64,000 nt of DNA, taken from NCBI RefSeq assembly GCF_002775205.1, contig NC_036448.1:3684572-3748571 (forward strand), written 5' to 3'. The notes under the pieces are model-generated. The model was not told the origin of the DNA and did not search any database. It saw nothing but the letters and a program-made list of their open reading frames with translations. The stretch's first letter is position 1. Each line of letters starts with the position of its first letter. Shown here piece by piece: positions 1-27,210 of the stretch. This DNA is from Xiphophorus maculatus. Its lineage: Eukaryota > Chordata > Actinopteri > Cyprinodontiformes > Poeciliidae. The position numbers and the translations under genes are program-made.

Positions 1-1015
1 GGGCTTCCAAAGCTGGAGGCCTGGACAACAGGACATAAATAACAAAAGAAGTGAAAAACAAACGGTCAAAAATGGAAGTTGATACCTCTGAGTGAGCTGC
101 GAGGAAGTGGGTTTTTTAACCAGAAAAGCCAAATAAACCATCATCAACAAGCTAAACAGGAGAAAACACGGATCTGCTTGGTTGAACCAGATGACAAGAA
201 GCATAGTATCCATCCATCCATTGTTTTCTGCTTCTCTAAGATCAAGTTGTGAGGCCAACGGGTTCAAAGAGGGAAACCCAGACATTTCTCCAGGCCAGAA
301 AGGAAACGAGAGTTCCTCTAGCGTGATCTGGGTCTTCCCCCGATTACTAAAGCACGTTCTGTTAAAGGTTCTACTCTGCAGGAGCTGATTTTTCAGATAA
401 AAAAAAACATAAAAGGGATTTTTAAATCTAGAGAACTTGCTGTGACCTGTAGCAGACTTCTGTTCCTGGCCGGGGCTCTGAAAACGTCCACAGAGCAGCA
501 GCGAGGATGTAGCTTGTTTATAGAAGCCGACTGGATGTTCCTGGCCGGAAGCTGACAGACATGGAACTGGCTGCAAGCAGGGATTTTCCTCCACATGGCT
601 TCAAAACGCAGTGAGGCGTCTGGCAGTAGCACTTTACATGTGTGTCTAATTATCATTTAACACAGTTCTTCTCTAGTCACATACACTGTAAAAGGGTTAT
701 ATATATATTTTTTTAAAATCCAAGCCATGTGTGAGATTTCAGTAGTAGTGCCCAAAGTTCTTTCCCGGCTGTACCCCAACCAGACTGTCTCCCATGCAGC
801 CACTGGAAGTCATCTTACAAAGTCACCAGAAGTCACATCATTAGTCACTGACTAAACATCTTTCTCCCTGAGTGACTCATTTAGTGGTGTACTTGTAAGA
901 GAAAAAAAAAGCATGACTTGAGAGTCTAAATATAATATTTATAAGTTTTGCTTCCTAAATTCATCATGAATTTAGGGTCCTCAAAAACCTGTTCCGTGGA
1001 GGAACCACGGAAACA
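1..1015. other. Intergenic, no gene seen
   Basis: No exon with splice signals or recognisable protein similarity is visible on either strand. The short open frames are of chance length. The sequence is unique-looking and AT-rich. Confidence 0.5.
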
Positions 1016-1590
1016 TTAAAGGGGCAGTATTATGTGTTTTCCAGCCATATAGTGCCATTTTATAACACAATCAAGTAATTATGTTAACTTTAGTTGTTAT
1101 GAAAATGCTACATTAATCAAATATGATTTAAAAGAAATTTGACTTTGTAAATTAGCACCTTCAAATTGGGCCTCTGTCTCTTTAAAAACTCCCGCTCTTT
1201 CTGAAACTCCACCTTCAGGAAGTCGTCACAACATGGTTCCTCTATTAACCCTTTAACAACATTTGACCTGCTCAGCAGATGCACAGTTCCACCACGTGTT
1301 TGCTAATTGCTGCTGGCTAGTCTGAAGGAACTGAGTGGGGGAGGGCCGCTCTGTGAGGCAGAAGCTCTGAAACTTGGAAACTGCAGCTCTGTAGGAGGAG
1401 CTGCCTCTTGAAGGCGGGGCTAGGTCCACCCAGGCATTTTTTTGTTTTTTCAGCTGAATGGTTCCCTTGGAGATTAAAGAATTTCTCAAACATGCATGAA
1501 AGAATCAACAAAAACTCCAAGTATGTTTTAGATGAGGAAATAACATTACAACATGATGAAAAGCTCAAAAAAGTCAATTTTACATCATCG
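1016..1590 (-). repeat. TTAA-type MITE, family A copy 1
   Basis: Begins TTAAAGGGGCAGTATTATGT. Relative to the other copies the body lies in reverse orientation, with the shared blocks for the ACTAGCCAGCAGCAATTAG core and the CCTGGGTGGACCTAG segment both seen as reverse complements. The far end near 1590 has lost its clean inverted terminus. Non-coding; the open frames inside it (1253-1814) are artefacts of the repeat. Confidence 0.75.
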
Positions 1591-2760
1591 GTTTGCTTTG
1601 GGCCTTGCATAAGACTGTATGCAGCAACATTTTTTTTCATGCTTTTCTCATTTTTTACTGACATTTCTTTAAAGATGTCGGTTGTGTTGTCCTTTGTCAA
1701 AAAAACAAAATAAAAAAAGCACAAGGTGGTGGGGGAGTTGATTTCCCCTATCTCATCATCCCATGAGGAACATCTGCTCCAGCTGGAAAATTGTGATTTT
1801 CCACTCGTGACCAAACTGAGTCTTTGTCCCGGTTCACATGTCTGAACGACAGAAGCTGGCTGCCGTCTTTCCTGCGGTTGATGTCTCTGTGTTAGACAGA
1901 GAGGGGCTGATCTGATAGCTAAACTAAAATGCTCTCAGTAGTAGGCCAGAACAAATCAAGAACAATAATCAGGCATCGTCTTGGTAGAAAGTATCCAATT
2001 TCAATGCAAAATTCAACGGCTTTGCATTGAATTTCCACAAGACAATAACACTAAATCGTACCTGTGATATTCATTAAATCTATTTTTTCCTTTCTCAATA
2101 AGCTTTGATTCTATAGATCAAAGCTTATTATTGGGTGAAATTGGCCTAATCCAAGTCCAAACCTAAATTCAAATAGGAATCTTTTAAATGCTTGTTGATT
2201 GCCATGCCTTTAGACAGAGATTGAACTGTTTGGTAAAGAATAACAGGCAAAAGCTTCCATCTCTAGATGCACAAAGCAGACATACTCCATATGAGTAGAT
2301 AATCATAAGTGATAAAACTTATTCAGAGGCTCATTTGTGTTCATGGTTTTGGTTGGTTCAGAACATTAATTAAATTAATAATTTAATTCGGAAATATTTT
2401 GTTACTGTTTTTACATGTATTTTTTTTAGAATTAAAAAATAAACATAGACACTGGATGAGCACACTCTCTGTCAGACTGAATGATTGTGAGATTGAAGTT
2501 ATGTTTTTAAAAATAAATGTCCACATATAGTCAGTAAATTCTCTCTTACTAAGCAATAAGCTCAAAGATTTTGTTAGTCCTTTACGTTTTCTGTAAGCAA
2601 AAACATAACAACCAGTAAAATGAGTTGTTTGTTTAATTCACTTTCTTCCACCATCATCTAAAAAAACCAGCATGGAATTTGTTCATCGTGTCCTATTTTG
2701 TTTTTAAAGTCAAATCACGGTACATAAATTTGATCCTGACGGTGTTTACAAACATCATCC
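1591..2760. other. Intergenic, AT-rich
   Basis: No coding exon is recognised. It holds one short hairpin (2097-2129), listed separately, and AT-rich unique sequence. Confidence 0.45.
2097..2129. repeat. Short perfect inverted repeat (13-bp arms)
   Basis: Left arm AATAAGCTTTGAT at 2097-2109, loop of 7 bases, right arm ATCAAAGCTTATT at 2117-2129. No T-run follows and no transposon end is obvious. Confidence 0.8.
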
Positions 2761-2764
2761 TAAA

Positions 2765-2885
2765 AATATATATTCCAACACTAGGCGTTGAAATATTCAC
2801 CGAACGGGTCGGCTCTTCTAGAACACAGTTGAGCCGAACGATCCGGATCTCAAAAAAAGGAGCCGAAATTCCCACCAGTCCAGGC
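2765..2885. repeat. Possible GAGCCG-rich MITE fragment
   Basis: Contains inverted GAGCCG/CGGCTC motifs (GTCGGCTCTTC and GAGCCGAACG, then GGAGCCGAAA) typical of a common fish repeat. It abuts the CpG-rich block upstream of pik3ca. The boundaries are guesses. Confidence 0.35.
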
Positions 2886-2889
2886 TAGC

Positions 2890-3500
2890 TGTGTGGAGAT
2901 AGCGCGCTATGAAACAGAACAGTTTGTTTTCAGGACAGCACAATGACGAACAATATGAAGTATGATCAATTAATATCGCTCCAACATGCTGCTAACATCA
3001 CCGGCAGCTAGGACCGGGGCTTTCTGCTCCACGGTTGTCGTGTACATGGACAGAGGATAACATTAACGTCGCTGCGTGAGACTTCCCGAGTGGGCACGGA
3101 TGGGATTAACTGGGCTAGCCGCAGCTAATGACGGTGCTGGCTGACTAGCTTCGCGGCTAACCGGTTTGAGTTTGCGGTCCAACTCAGGTACTGTTACCTC
3201 GTTTCTCCTTTATTTTGTTCGCTTTCGCTGTCCACCCAAACGACGGTAAAGCCCCTCACACCCAGCCAAGTTTGAGCTCGCGCACATTAAAAATATTAAC
3301 GTTAGACTAAAATTAGCTCATGTATGAGGCGAGGTTGTCATATTGCCAATGACATTGATCTGCTTAGCGAGCTCGGCTAGTCTGGTCATCTAGCTCCCCG
3401 AGAAACGACACCCAGCTAAAGTTTAAGGAAGAAAACGGCAGAAGTGGAGAAAGCGTTTCGTCCAGCTGCCAAAGCTAAGCCGCAGCCGTGTTAGCCTCTG
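2890..3500 (+). promoter_or_regulatory. pik3ca: Probable pik3ca CpG promoter region and non-coding exon 1
   Basis: This is the most CpG-dense stretch upstream of the gene, with motifs such as GCGCGC and TTCGCGGC, and no TATA box is evident. A consensus-like donor, CTCAG|GTACTG, lies at 3187/3188 and could end an untranslated first exon that splices to 5955. Vertebrate PIK3CA has non-coding first exons, which supports the reading, but neither the start site nor the exon can be fixed from sequence alone. Confidence 0.4.
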
Positions 3501-4790
3501 GCCAGCATGCAGCTGAGCTTCAGGAGCTACTGAGTTTGTTTACATGCTGTTTGAAGTTCCTTAAATCCACTTTCCTGGGCACTTTTCGGAGCTTTTGCGT
3601 AAACGCGCATAACCATTCTGCGTTGTGTTTTACATATCCAAAACATGTCAGCAGTTTGTTATCGGCACGGTTAGGTCATCTACTCCCAGGTGCCAGCTAA
3701 ATTAGGTGAAACAAAATCTAAATGACTTAAATTAGCAGAAGGAGCGCTCTCGAGATGATCAATATATAATAAAGCAGCTTTGAAGAATTTGATAAACCCG
3801 TTTGGGATATTTTATGGGATTCATAGCTCCTTTTCTTAATAAAAAAAACACATAAAATGGACAAAACTAACACAAATGTGCGATGTTATTATGTAAGCAG
3901 TATTTATTCTTAAGTTTTGTAAGTCTGTAAAAAAAAAGTCACATGACCTCCTCCGACCACGATATTCATAGCTTTCAGGGCAAAAATGACTAAAGTCCAG
4001 AACATCAGAATACAGTGGATCTTTGCCAGTTTTAGTTTGAGATTATATCTATAATTTTCCATATCATCCATAGATTAACAGAACCCTGTATGTCACAGTT
4101 GGGATTAGAGATTCACCAATCGTAAAGTTTGTGGCCAATCTCTCATCTCCAAAACTGTACACCGTATATAACAGTTTTAGCAAATAGATTTTTTTTTTTC
4201 TTGGAAGGTATTTAAAATGTACATTTTCCTCACTTTTGTGTGTGAGAATTCAGTTCACTTCAACAGTACTTTTATTCATCCCAAACGGAAATTAAATGAC
4301 TGAATGATAACTTCAAACTATCTTCAGAGTCGTTTTGGCTGGTGAAGCTGCACACAGGGAGGTTTTCCAGTAGCAGTCGGTCTCGCAACGAATCTGAAAG
4401 GGCCTCTGACTACAGACTGTTGCTGTATGACTGCCTCGTGACTGTCATGACATGCTAACAGCTCAGCAGAGATGATATTCCACAGTAACATGTCATGGAT
4501 AACACCTGCAGTTGTTAGCAAGCTACGCTAATCCACCTGGTTCGCTTTTGCCACCCCTCTTTAATGATTGATGGAGGGGAAGTTTTCAACTTCCTGCTTC
4601 TCTCTCTGCATCCATAAAGTTTCCTTTTCAACTCCTCTGGGATTTGGGGTCATAGTTCAGGTATTATTTTAGCTTTTCAGATGCTAATCAGCTGCTCGCA
4701 GTTGTAAAAACAATCTTTTGTTGCCCACGGTTACGCATCACAGCACCTTTCCAAAAGTAAAAAGAAAAAAAAAAATGTAATGGCTGTCTG
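3501..4790. other. Probable pik3ca intron 1, first part
   Basis: No coding exon or clear repeat is recognised. AT-rich unique sequence. Confidence 0.4.
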
Positions 4791-4794
4791 CGTT

Positions 4795-5060
4795 AGACTT
4801 AGACTTAGACTGACTTTATTGTCATTTTGCATGCACAGGGTGTATACAGAACGAAATTTCGTTGCATACGGCTCAGGACAGTGTTTTGAGCTTCCAATGT
4901 TGTGAGGTTACTCCAGAATAAAATAAAATACCGTATTAAATATGAATATAAATATAAAGTGCAGGACTGACAGTAAAATAGAAGTTATTTAGCTCTGTAC
5001 ATGTGCAAGGTATAAAGTGGAGACCAGATTTTGAGTGCAGTCCAGTTTACACAGTTAAAC
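4795..5060. repeat. Probable non-LTR retrotransposon tail
   Basis: A short GACTTA repeat leads into GACTTTATTGTCATTTTGCA and CGAAATTTCGTTGCATACGG, a sequence seen at the 3' ends of interspersed fish retroelements. The rest is a decayed A-rich tail. Family assignment is from memory of the motif. Confidence 0.5.
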
Positions 5061-5490
5061 AGGATTATCTCAAAACAAACATGACATGAATATAGAGGAG
5101 GACATTTTAACATTTTAGCATGAATTAGGCATGTTAGCATGAACAACAGCATTGTGTGTATTCCCTGCAGAATGAAAGAAACTCATCTGAGCTCTGAGGT
5201 CTCCAATAAGCTGCCAACATTTCTAAACCCAACATTCTCCTTTCAGAAAGAACCTGGTCAGACAGAACATTTTACTGTAACACATCCACCACCCAAAGGT
5301 TCAGGCTTGGGACTTTTGTATGTTAAAAAAAAAAAAAAAAAAGATTAATTACGTAATTAATTAAAGTCTATGTAATGAATTAAAATCCCTGCCCTAAATA
5401 TTTTTCATTCTAACATACGATTTCTTATCTTTCTATGCAGCACACTCGCATCGGTTCAGTGAAAGTAATGGGTAAAAACAAAAATGCTGT

Positions 5491-5755
5491 TTGATTCCTG
5501 CCTACATCTACAAGGTTTTCATTTACTTAAAATCAAGAAAATTTAAGAACAACTCTGAAAATCCTCTTTATAAGACTGTCATAGAAAAACAGAGTGTCTT
5601 CAGTCAGAGGCTTCTTCAAACTCACCGTAATACAGACTACTACAGGAGATCTTTCCTGCCTTCAGCCAGGAAGGATCTTGAATTAATATGATAAATTAAG
5701 AACATTTCATTTTCCTTTGAGATCAATAAAGTATTTCTGAATTTGAATTGAATTT
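5491..5755 (+). repeat. LINE (L2/Rex-like) 3' end remnant
   Basis: The open frame at 5491-5691 ends with the peptide YYRRSFLPSA, the usual C-terminal signature of fish L2-type reverse transcriptase ORFs. It is followed by the 3' tail TTTGAGATCAATAAAGTATT and TTGAATTGAA. Only the end of the element survives, 5'-truncated as usual for LINE insertions. It sits just upstream of the first coding exon of pik3ca. Confidence 0.65.
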
Positions 5756-5954
5756 CTCCAAACAGTACGCCTTTATTCCTCTATTTCTGAGTTGTTTTTT
5801 TGGGGGGGTAAATGTTAATAATATACCCGGAGGTGAACGTGTATTATCTGGGGAAAATGTTAGTATAATATCTGCCGTGTTTAAAAGGTCAGCCGTCGTT
5901 CTGTGATTTCTTACATAATTGTCTTTTCTTTTTCTTTTTTTCCTTGCCTCACAG

Positions 5955-6007
5955 TCAGCTGATAGCTCTCATCTGGAAATCGCCGGGCAGGATTCGCCGG
6001 GACCGCC
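5955..6007 (+). other. pik3ca: pik3ca 5' UTR part of first coding exon
   Basis: The acceptor CCTCACAG ends at 5954. The 53 bases to the ATG carry no upstream ATG. The start context is GACCGCCATGC with G at -3, a good Kozak context. Confidence 0.8.
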
Positions 6008-21357
<15,350 letters not shown>

Positions 21358-21973
21358 GAGGACTCCGTTTCCTTCCCAAAGCCACGTGAAGGTCTGGTTA
21401 TTGCCGCCGAGCTAGACGACAAAAAACAAAGATGCTTAAAAAACCACCCAAAAACGTCTGCATCTATTAATCCAAGTCAAGATATTCTTTCCCCTTAATA
21501 ATGACTTTGAGAAACAACGGTGACGTTTCTCATATGAACAGAATGAGCGGAGAGGACCTGAACGGCGCCGATCTTTATATATATATATATATATTATGTA
21601 CACATACAGACACAAAAGAATATTTTCTTACTCTTTATTCCTTCCCGTACATCTCCAACCATCGGCCGGAGCTTTCCCTGAAGACGACCTGACTGAACCG
21701 TTTTCTACTACCTTGTTTTGATGAAGGTGACCTCTGACCCCTGAAAAGGACAGAACGCCTCTTGGTTTACGACGCGGAGGAACCGTCAACAACACTCAAC
21801 GATCTGTGGTCTGAAAAATTTCACGTTTCCTGCAGCACACTACGAGACTGAACCCGGAACTCGTCGGCGAGCGCGCCGCCTAACTTGAGTTTTCTACAGC
21901 ACTATATCTTTGCTTATATGCATTTGGTGCACATATTTCTATATAACAGAATTTTCTACTGAGCCAAAGTACC

Positions 21974-22023
21974 ATATATATATATATATATATATTTGTG
22001 TGTGTGTGTGTGTGTGTGTGTGT
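21974..22023. repeat. (TA)n(TG)n microsatellite
   Basis: About 11 TA units followed by about 13 TG units, in the probable pik3ca 3' UTR. Confidence 0.9.
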
Positions 22024-22929
22024 TCAAAACCCCACTACAGAGCAGTCTTATTTTAATCAGCCTAAAAAAAAATCCCAGCCACCACTATTCCATGTTTTGT
22101 GTGTACACATAGCACTGATCTCTGCAGTATTTGTTTTGTCTGTCAGTATTACCGTCACACCCACCCAGCAGAGCTAGAGGAACCTCCCCCACATCACCTA
22201 GCTCCAATCAGAGTCTTCTGTTTTTTGTGTGTGTCCAGCGTTGAAACATAGGATGAAGAAAAAGAAAAAAGTGTGTGTAATGTTCCTTTAGCTTGATGTT
22301 CTGTTTCACTATGCAAGTTGTGGCTCTAACATGCACTGTATACTAGAAAATGAACGAAAGCTCCCTAAGGATACTCAGAACCGTGACGGTGAAGGACGGA
22401 CAGACGGCTCGTCTCTGGGGGGGAGAGTAGAAGAAGCAAAACTGTTTCCCCGGAACACTAAAGTCTACTTCTACTTCCTCCCAGCAGAACGAACTGTGTG
22501 GAGGAAACGCTTTGGAACCCCGCCCCTTTTTGTTTCTCTCTTCCTCTTCGCCGGAGCCATGTGCGTTATTGTGCCTCATTCTGTTTCTTCGTCTTCCGAT
22601 TTAGAAAGAAAGGTGACATTCTTTGACGCTTTCAAGTAGGCATGGGTGGAGTTAGGCGCCGCTCCTAAAAAAAAGTTACAGAAATGTTCAAATGTTAAAG
22701 CTGCAGCATGTTTTAAAAGCATGTCACTATGTCGCAACAGTGTAATATGAGAGAGGTAATCTGAAAAAATGAAGCTCCTCTGTCTTCTCCAGGTAGCGAA
22801 TCAGATGTTCTGGAGCAGGGCCTTGGTGCTGTCAATCACACTCATGTAGGCTAGCTGTGCTAATGGTGGAAAAACAACTTCCCGCTACAGAAAACTATTC
22901 ACCACCACTGGTTAGCTGCTAGTTAGCTT

Positions 22930-22959
22930 CTACTCTACAGCTAGCTAGCTGTAGAGTAG
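22930..22959. repeat. 30-bp perfect palindrome
   Basis: CTACTCTACAGCTAG directly followed by its reverse complement with no loop. Lies in the probable pik3ca 3' UTR next to repeat-like sequence. Confidence 0.9.
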
Positions 22960-24084
22960 CAGCGAGCAAGGGGGAAGGTTGTGAGCAGCGCGTACAAGAG
23001 TATGATTGACATCACTAAGATCCTCCTCCTGACTCTGGTTGGTTGTTTCTGACCAAGTTATTTCTGCAGATGACACTATGACCACAGTTTTTTTCCCCCC
23101 ATTATTTTCTGTCATACTGTCAGGACATAAAGACAAAAATGTTTAATAATAGTCGGATAAGGTCGTTTCAAAGTCCTTTGAATGACTTAAAAGGTCCTTT
23201 TTAAGAGATTTTAAAAAGGACCATGATTACTCGGGGAAACCACACGTTTGCCCGAGTGCTCTAGCCAATAATTACAGTGGCGACCTGATACCAGCCCATG
23301 TCTTACTTGCAAACCTTTCATTTCCTTTCCCCGGTGGATCAGTCGGTCTCCACGCTTTTAGGAAGCTCCTCATCTCCAACACGACGTCCTCTTGGCCTTT
23401 TCTGCTGCTCAGGAAGCCAAAGCCCATCATGGCGAAGCGCGATCCCGAAGCCCCTCTCCCTCTAAACGACCATCTCCTGTCGTCTCTACGTTGTCGCGTA
23501 CGAACTGCCCAAACATGAACTCCTCCCCCGGGCCCCTCCCCCCCCTTTTCTCGTCTGACGTCATTTACTTGAATTTCATGTACAGAAACGATCTCGTTGC
23601 TCGTGTGAGGTACAGCCCGAATGAAGGTAACAAGACGCTATTACATGTGCAAATGCTTTCCTTGAATAACTACAGAGGTAATATATATTTTTGTATTTTT
23701 GAAATGTAGACAAACTCATGTATGTAACCGCTAAAAGAAAAGAAACAAAGAACAAACAAACAAAAAAAAAAAGAGGCAGCAGTGAGTTGCCTTATCCAGG
23801 CTCCTACCAAGTCCAGCTGCCTTCCTCCATTAGTGGTGAGGACGGAGTGACTGACGGACAAGTTCTCATGTACCATCGTCTTCTCCTTGCCCCCTGAAGT
23901 GGAACTCTGTAAGCACAAAACATTTTTGGAAGAACCATACGTTGCATGTTTTAAAGGAGACCAGTTTTTGGGTTTCTTCTATACTCGCTCGTCTAGAACC
24001 CGTAGAGCTTCGGATTACTTGCATCATGCATCCTCATATGATCATGTCTGTTAAGAAACTATACATTCATTTATTGTGCTGTTG

Positions 24085-24090
24085 AATAAA
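24085..24090 (+). terminator. pik3ca: Candidate pik3ca polyadenylation signal
   Basis: AATAAA within TGTTGAATAAAAAAAA. No other canonical hexamer was noticed between the stop codon and here. Confidence 0.45.
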
Positions 24091-24216
24091 AAAAAAAAAA
24101 CATGCTTCGATAATTAGATTTTGCTCTGAAATTCAATTTACGCGTTTTAAGCGTGTGCAGAACCGACAAGAATTTACAAAATGGTTTCATTAACAACGCG
24201 GCTTAGAACTCAGTTA

Positions 24217-24345
24217 CAGTTGAAATCAGAAGTTTACATACACCAGATAAGAATACTTCTTTTTCTTTTTTTTCCACTGAAGTGAAATCGGACCACATTT
24301 CTCCTGTTTTGCATCGGTGAGAATTACGAAACATTTATTTAACAA
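24217..24345 (+). mobile_element. Tc1-type terminal repeat remnant
   Basis: CAGTTGAAATCAGAAGTTTA followed by CATACACC closely resembles the outer terminal repeat of the Tc1 subfamily that includes Sleeping Beauty-like fish elements. No partner end was located, so this is a fragment. Confidence 0.6.
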
Positions 24346-24399
24346 ATGCCACAAAATATGAGAGAGAATATGTCAGAGATTTATTTCTAAATTTTGACA

Positions 24400-24860
24400 T
24401 GCATTTCCTCATCGTTCGGGAAATCTTTCTGCCATCATTCGAGAGCACACATTTTCCGTCTGAAAGCAAGATTTCATGTCTTTTGTTCTCAAAACTTTGA
24501 ATAGTTGTGCAGCACAACTGAAAATGTAAGGACAACTTGTGCCTACATTTTCAGTTTGAAAGCAGGACTTTGTGTTTTTCTTCTCAAAACTTGTAATGCT
24601 TGTGCTCAAAACTTCTGCTGACTTTCAAATATTCACTGTGCTCTCTCAAACCTTTCCCCTCGCGCTCAAAATTTGTCTCCGCTCGCAGAGAGGTTTGCAT
24701 GCAGAGATGTGATCTGAGCAGAGAAAATTTGAATGTAATGTAAGCAATGTGTAAGCAAAAGTATTAAAAGTTTTGAGGACAAAGGACACAAAGCCCTGCT
24801 TTCAGATTCAAAATCTGTGCTCGAATTACAGCAGACAAATTCCCCCATACTCATTTGAAT
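24400..24860. repeat. Local duplicated and inverted repeat block
   Basis: Units near 24445-24510 (CTGAAAGCAAGATTTCATG) and 24546-24605 (TTGAAAGCAGGACTTTGTG) are direct repeats, each followed by CTCAAAACTT. An inverted relative lies at about 24757-24825 (AGTTTTGAGGACAAAGG, CAAAGCCCTGCTTTCAG). It looks like a decayed foldback element. Confidence 0.6.
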
Positions 24861-25025
24861 GTGTCAGCTAACCTATCAGAAGTTTCCAAAGCCATGACAT
24901 CATCCTCTGGACTTAAAGAGACAGGAATCACTGTGGATGTAAGCTTTAGATTTCAAAGACATCAAGTCATTAAATTTTTTCAATAGATTTGTCACTTTAA
25001 TAGATTCTGTTTGATGTGATTTAAC

Positions 25026-25027
<2 letters not shown>

Positions 25028-25090
<63 letters not shown>

Positions 25091-25125
25091 ATATATATAC
25101 TGTATATACAGTATATATATTATAG
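25028..25125. repeat. (TA)n microsatellite
   Basis: Long TA run followed by ATATAC/GTATAT variants between pik3ca and the kcnmb3-like gene. Confidence 0.9.
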
Positions 25126-26841
25126 ATAAACTTCTGGTTTCTGTTTTTTAATTTTCCCGCTCTGATCTCTGCAGATCAACTTTTAAATATTTAAAACGAT
25201 CTCCAGCAGACTTCGCCTCAGGACTTTTGCCGTAAAACGTCTAAACAGTTGTGAAAAGACGTTTTGTAGTTGAAAGCTAAGCTGATAAAAAATGTGTAGT
25301 TTTTTTTAAAAAAAAAAGAAATATTCAGAAACAAATTGCAGAAATGGTGCTGTTTAATTTTGCAGTGATGATCCCGGTTTGTTTCTCCACCATGTTTTTT
25401 TTTAAACGAATCATCAGTCGTGTTAAAATATTTCAAGAGAGCCACTTCTTCTTTCCTTGTGACGGTTCTGCTCCAACATGCTGGTTGCTCCCGGGTTGCT
25501 GGAAGAAGTTGCTCCCGGAGGACGCTTCTATCCAGCTCTTTATTCATGGCGGCGTTCTTGGACCGAGCTTGAAGGAGGCGCGCAGCCTTGGATGAGAAGC
25601 AGCCCTTACACATTGTACCAGGATTCTTCAGCGTTGGCACAGCACAGGACTCATGGGGTTGCTCTTTTTTCCCCCCCTCCTCCTCCTTCTTCTACTTGCT
25701 GATTTTCTGTCAGTACTCGATGTTTTTCTGGGGTCGGAAGTAGCTTCTTGTCGCATCATTCTCTGCAAGTGGGTGTGAGTAGCAGATCCACTCACCCGTT
25801 CCTGTTACAAGTGTTGGGCGAGTTCTGCCACGGAGCCAGCGTGATTCTTGCGGCCTCCTCGGGAGGAGACACTCGTATCGTCCTGAAGTGTTGCTCACCG
25901 CCACTGAACCACATCTGCTCCTCTACGGTCGCAGTCATTCAGCTTATCCGATTGGTGGCTTCAGATGGACTCATGAGATGCTCATTATGGGATAAAGTTA
26001 ACGGATCATTTCATGACAAGACAGAACGGCGTGTGATGCTGGAAATGTTTTTTTGATGCGATATGGAGCGAACACGAGGCCAGTATCGCCGATACCGATA
26101 ACGTTTTATTTTTAAATGTCGTCATTGAATAATTAGGTGATTTGACTTCAGTTAGTTAATCATGATTATGAAAAATTACAGGACAAACATTTTAAACAAT
26201 TGAGTGTTTTTTTTAATTAATAATATAAAACAATGTACACTGCCAAAACACAAAATCTTGCCATGTATTTTTAGTCTATTTTTTTGGTGCAAATATCTTT
26301 GAATAAGACAAAGCTAACTTTGTTTGTTTTAAGTTAAAAAAAATCCTCAATATTGATGAAAAAGTACTGGTTCCACTAGTAGATTATTTCACTTATAACA
26401 TGGGAAAGATGCTTTGTTATAATAATCAGCCAATTGAAATAGTACTTTGTCATCAATATGAATTAATTTGTAACTTAAAACAAGCTACCAGATCTTTCTG
26501 AAAAGTTACTTGTAAGAACAACATTAAGGCATCACTGGTAAAGCATACTTAGACTTGACAGGTTTTGTTTCTATTACTTTACCACCATTGGCTCAAACTG
26601 AAGTGAGATTAAATAATCGCCATAAGATTTTGATCTTATCAGATTAGGCCTGACCTGGTCAATAACCAGCTCCTCAGGTATAACAGGATTTAGAAATATG
26701 TAGATCTCTGGGGATTTAAACCGTAAACTCTTTTTTTTGACCAGTCAAGTGGTACTCTCAACCTTCTTTTTCTTTTGTGATCTCAAAGACCACAAAATGT
26801 CTCACTTCCTCAAATCCAACCGGTGTGTGTTCCGCCATAAG
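25126..26841. other. Spacer between pik3ca and kcnmb3-like gene
   Basis: No coding exon seen. A TTTATT (minus-strand AATAAA) at 26105-26110 could be the polyadenylation signal of the kcnmb3-like gene, leaving a 3' UTR of about 730 bases. That is a guess. 26262-26520 is AT-rich text resembling other decayed repeats. Confidence 0.35.
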
Positions 26842-27210
26842 TCACAAGGTAGATTGCATGCTTGACCTCCGGAGGAGTTTGTACATTTTGCCCTGAGTGT
26901 ATTTCAAAGTCCGCCTTCCTCCTCTGGAATAACTTCTCACATCAGTGGACAGACGGGCCAAGCACTGTGTCAGCTTCACAAGTCCCACCAATAAAGATCC
27001 GCCAGCCAGCATCAGACAGGGCCACAGCAGTCCGAACAGCGCCCTCCGCAGGGTATACTTCCTGTTCAGGATGACATGGTGGGGGTGCCCTTTTTGGTCA
27101 CTGAAACACATGGAGCTGTTCTTCAGGTGGCCGTCCACCCACTTTTTCACTTTCTGCACTTCGTCCTGAAGCCCTTTTCTGTCCAGTTGGCACTTGGGGA
27201 GATAGAAACA
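26842..27210 (-). CDS. kcnmb3: kcnmb3-like coding exon 3: second half of loop, TM2, C-terminus
   Basis: Minus-strand acceptor TCTGTTCCAG. Begins CFYLPKCQLDRKGLQDEVQK, matching CFYTPKC of human beta3, then CFSDQKG, TM2 and a basic cytoplasmic tail ending SMQSTL and TGA. Confidence 0.88.
   Translation of the reverse strand, partial: CFYLPKCQLDRKGLQDEVQKVKKWVDGHLKNSSMCFSDQKGHPHHVILNRKYTLRRALFGLLWPCLMLAGGSLLVGLVKLTQCLARLSTDVRSYSRGGRRTLKYTQGKMYKLLRRSSMQSTL

Larger units (their letters stand above)
21358..24090 (+). other. pik3ca: Probable pik3ca 3' UTR
   Basis: No splice-linked coding sequence follows the stop. The first strong AATAAA is at 24085-24090, followed directly by an A run. A long 3' UTR is normal for vertebrate PIK3CA. 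It includes TA/TG tracts (21576-21595, 21974-22023). A block near 22635-22960 has repeat-like text (GAAGCTCCTCTGTCTTCTCCAGG), so the true transcript could end before it. The end is therefore provisional. Confidence 0.5.

Noticed and set aside
1317..1814. 165-codon minus-strand open frame
   Set aside because: Runs through the family A MITE and unrelated flank. The same text recurs in non-coding copies elsewhere.
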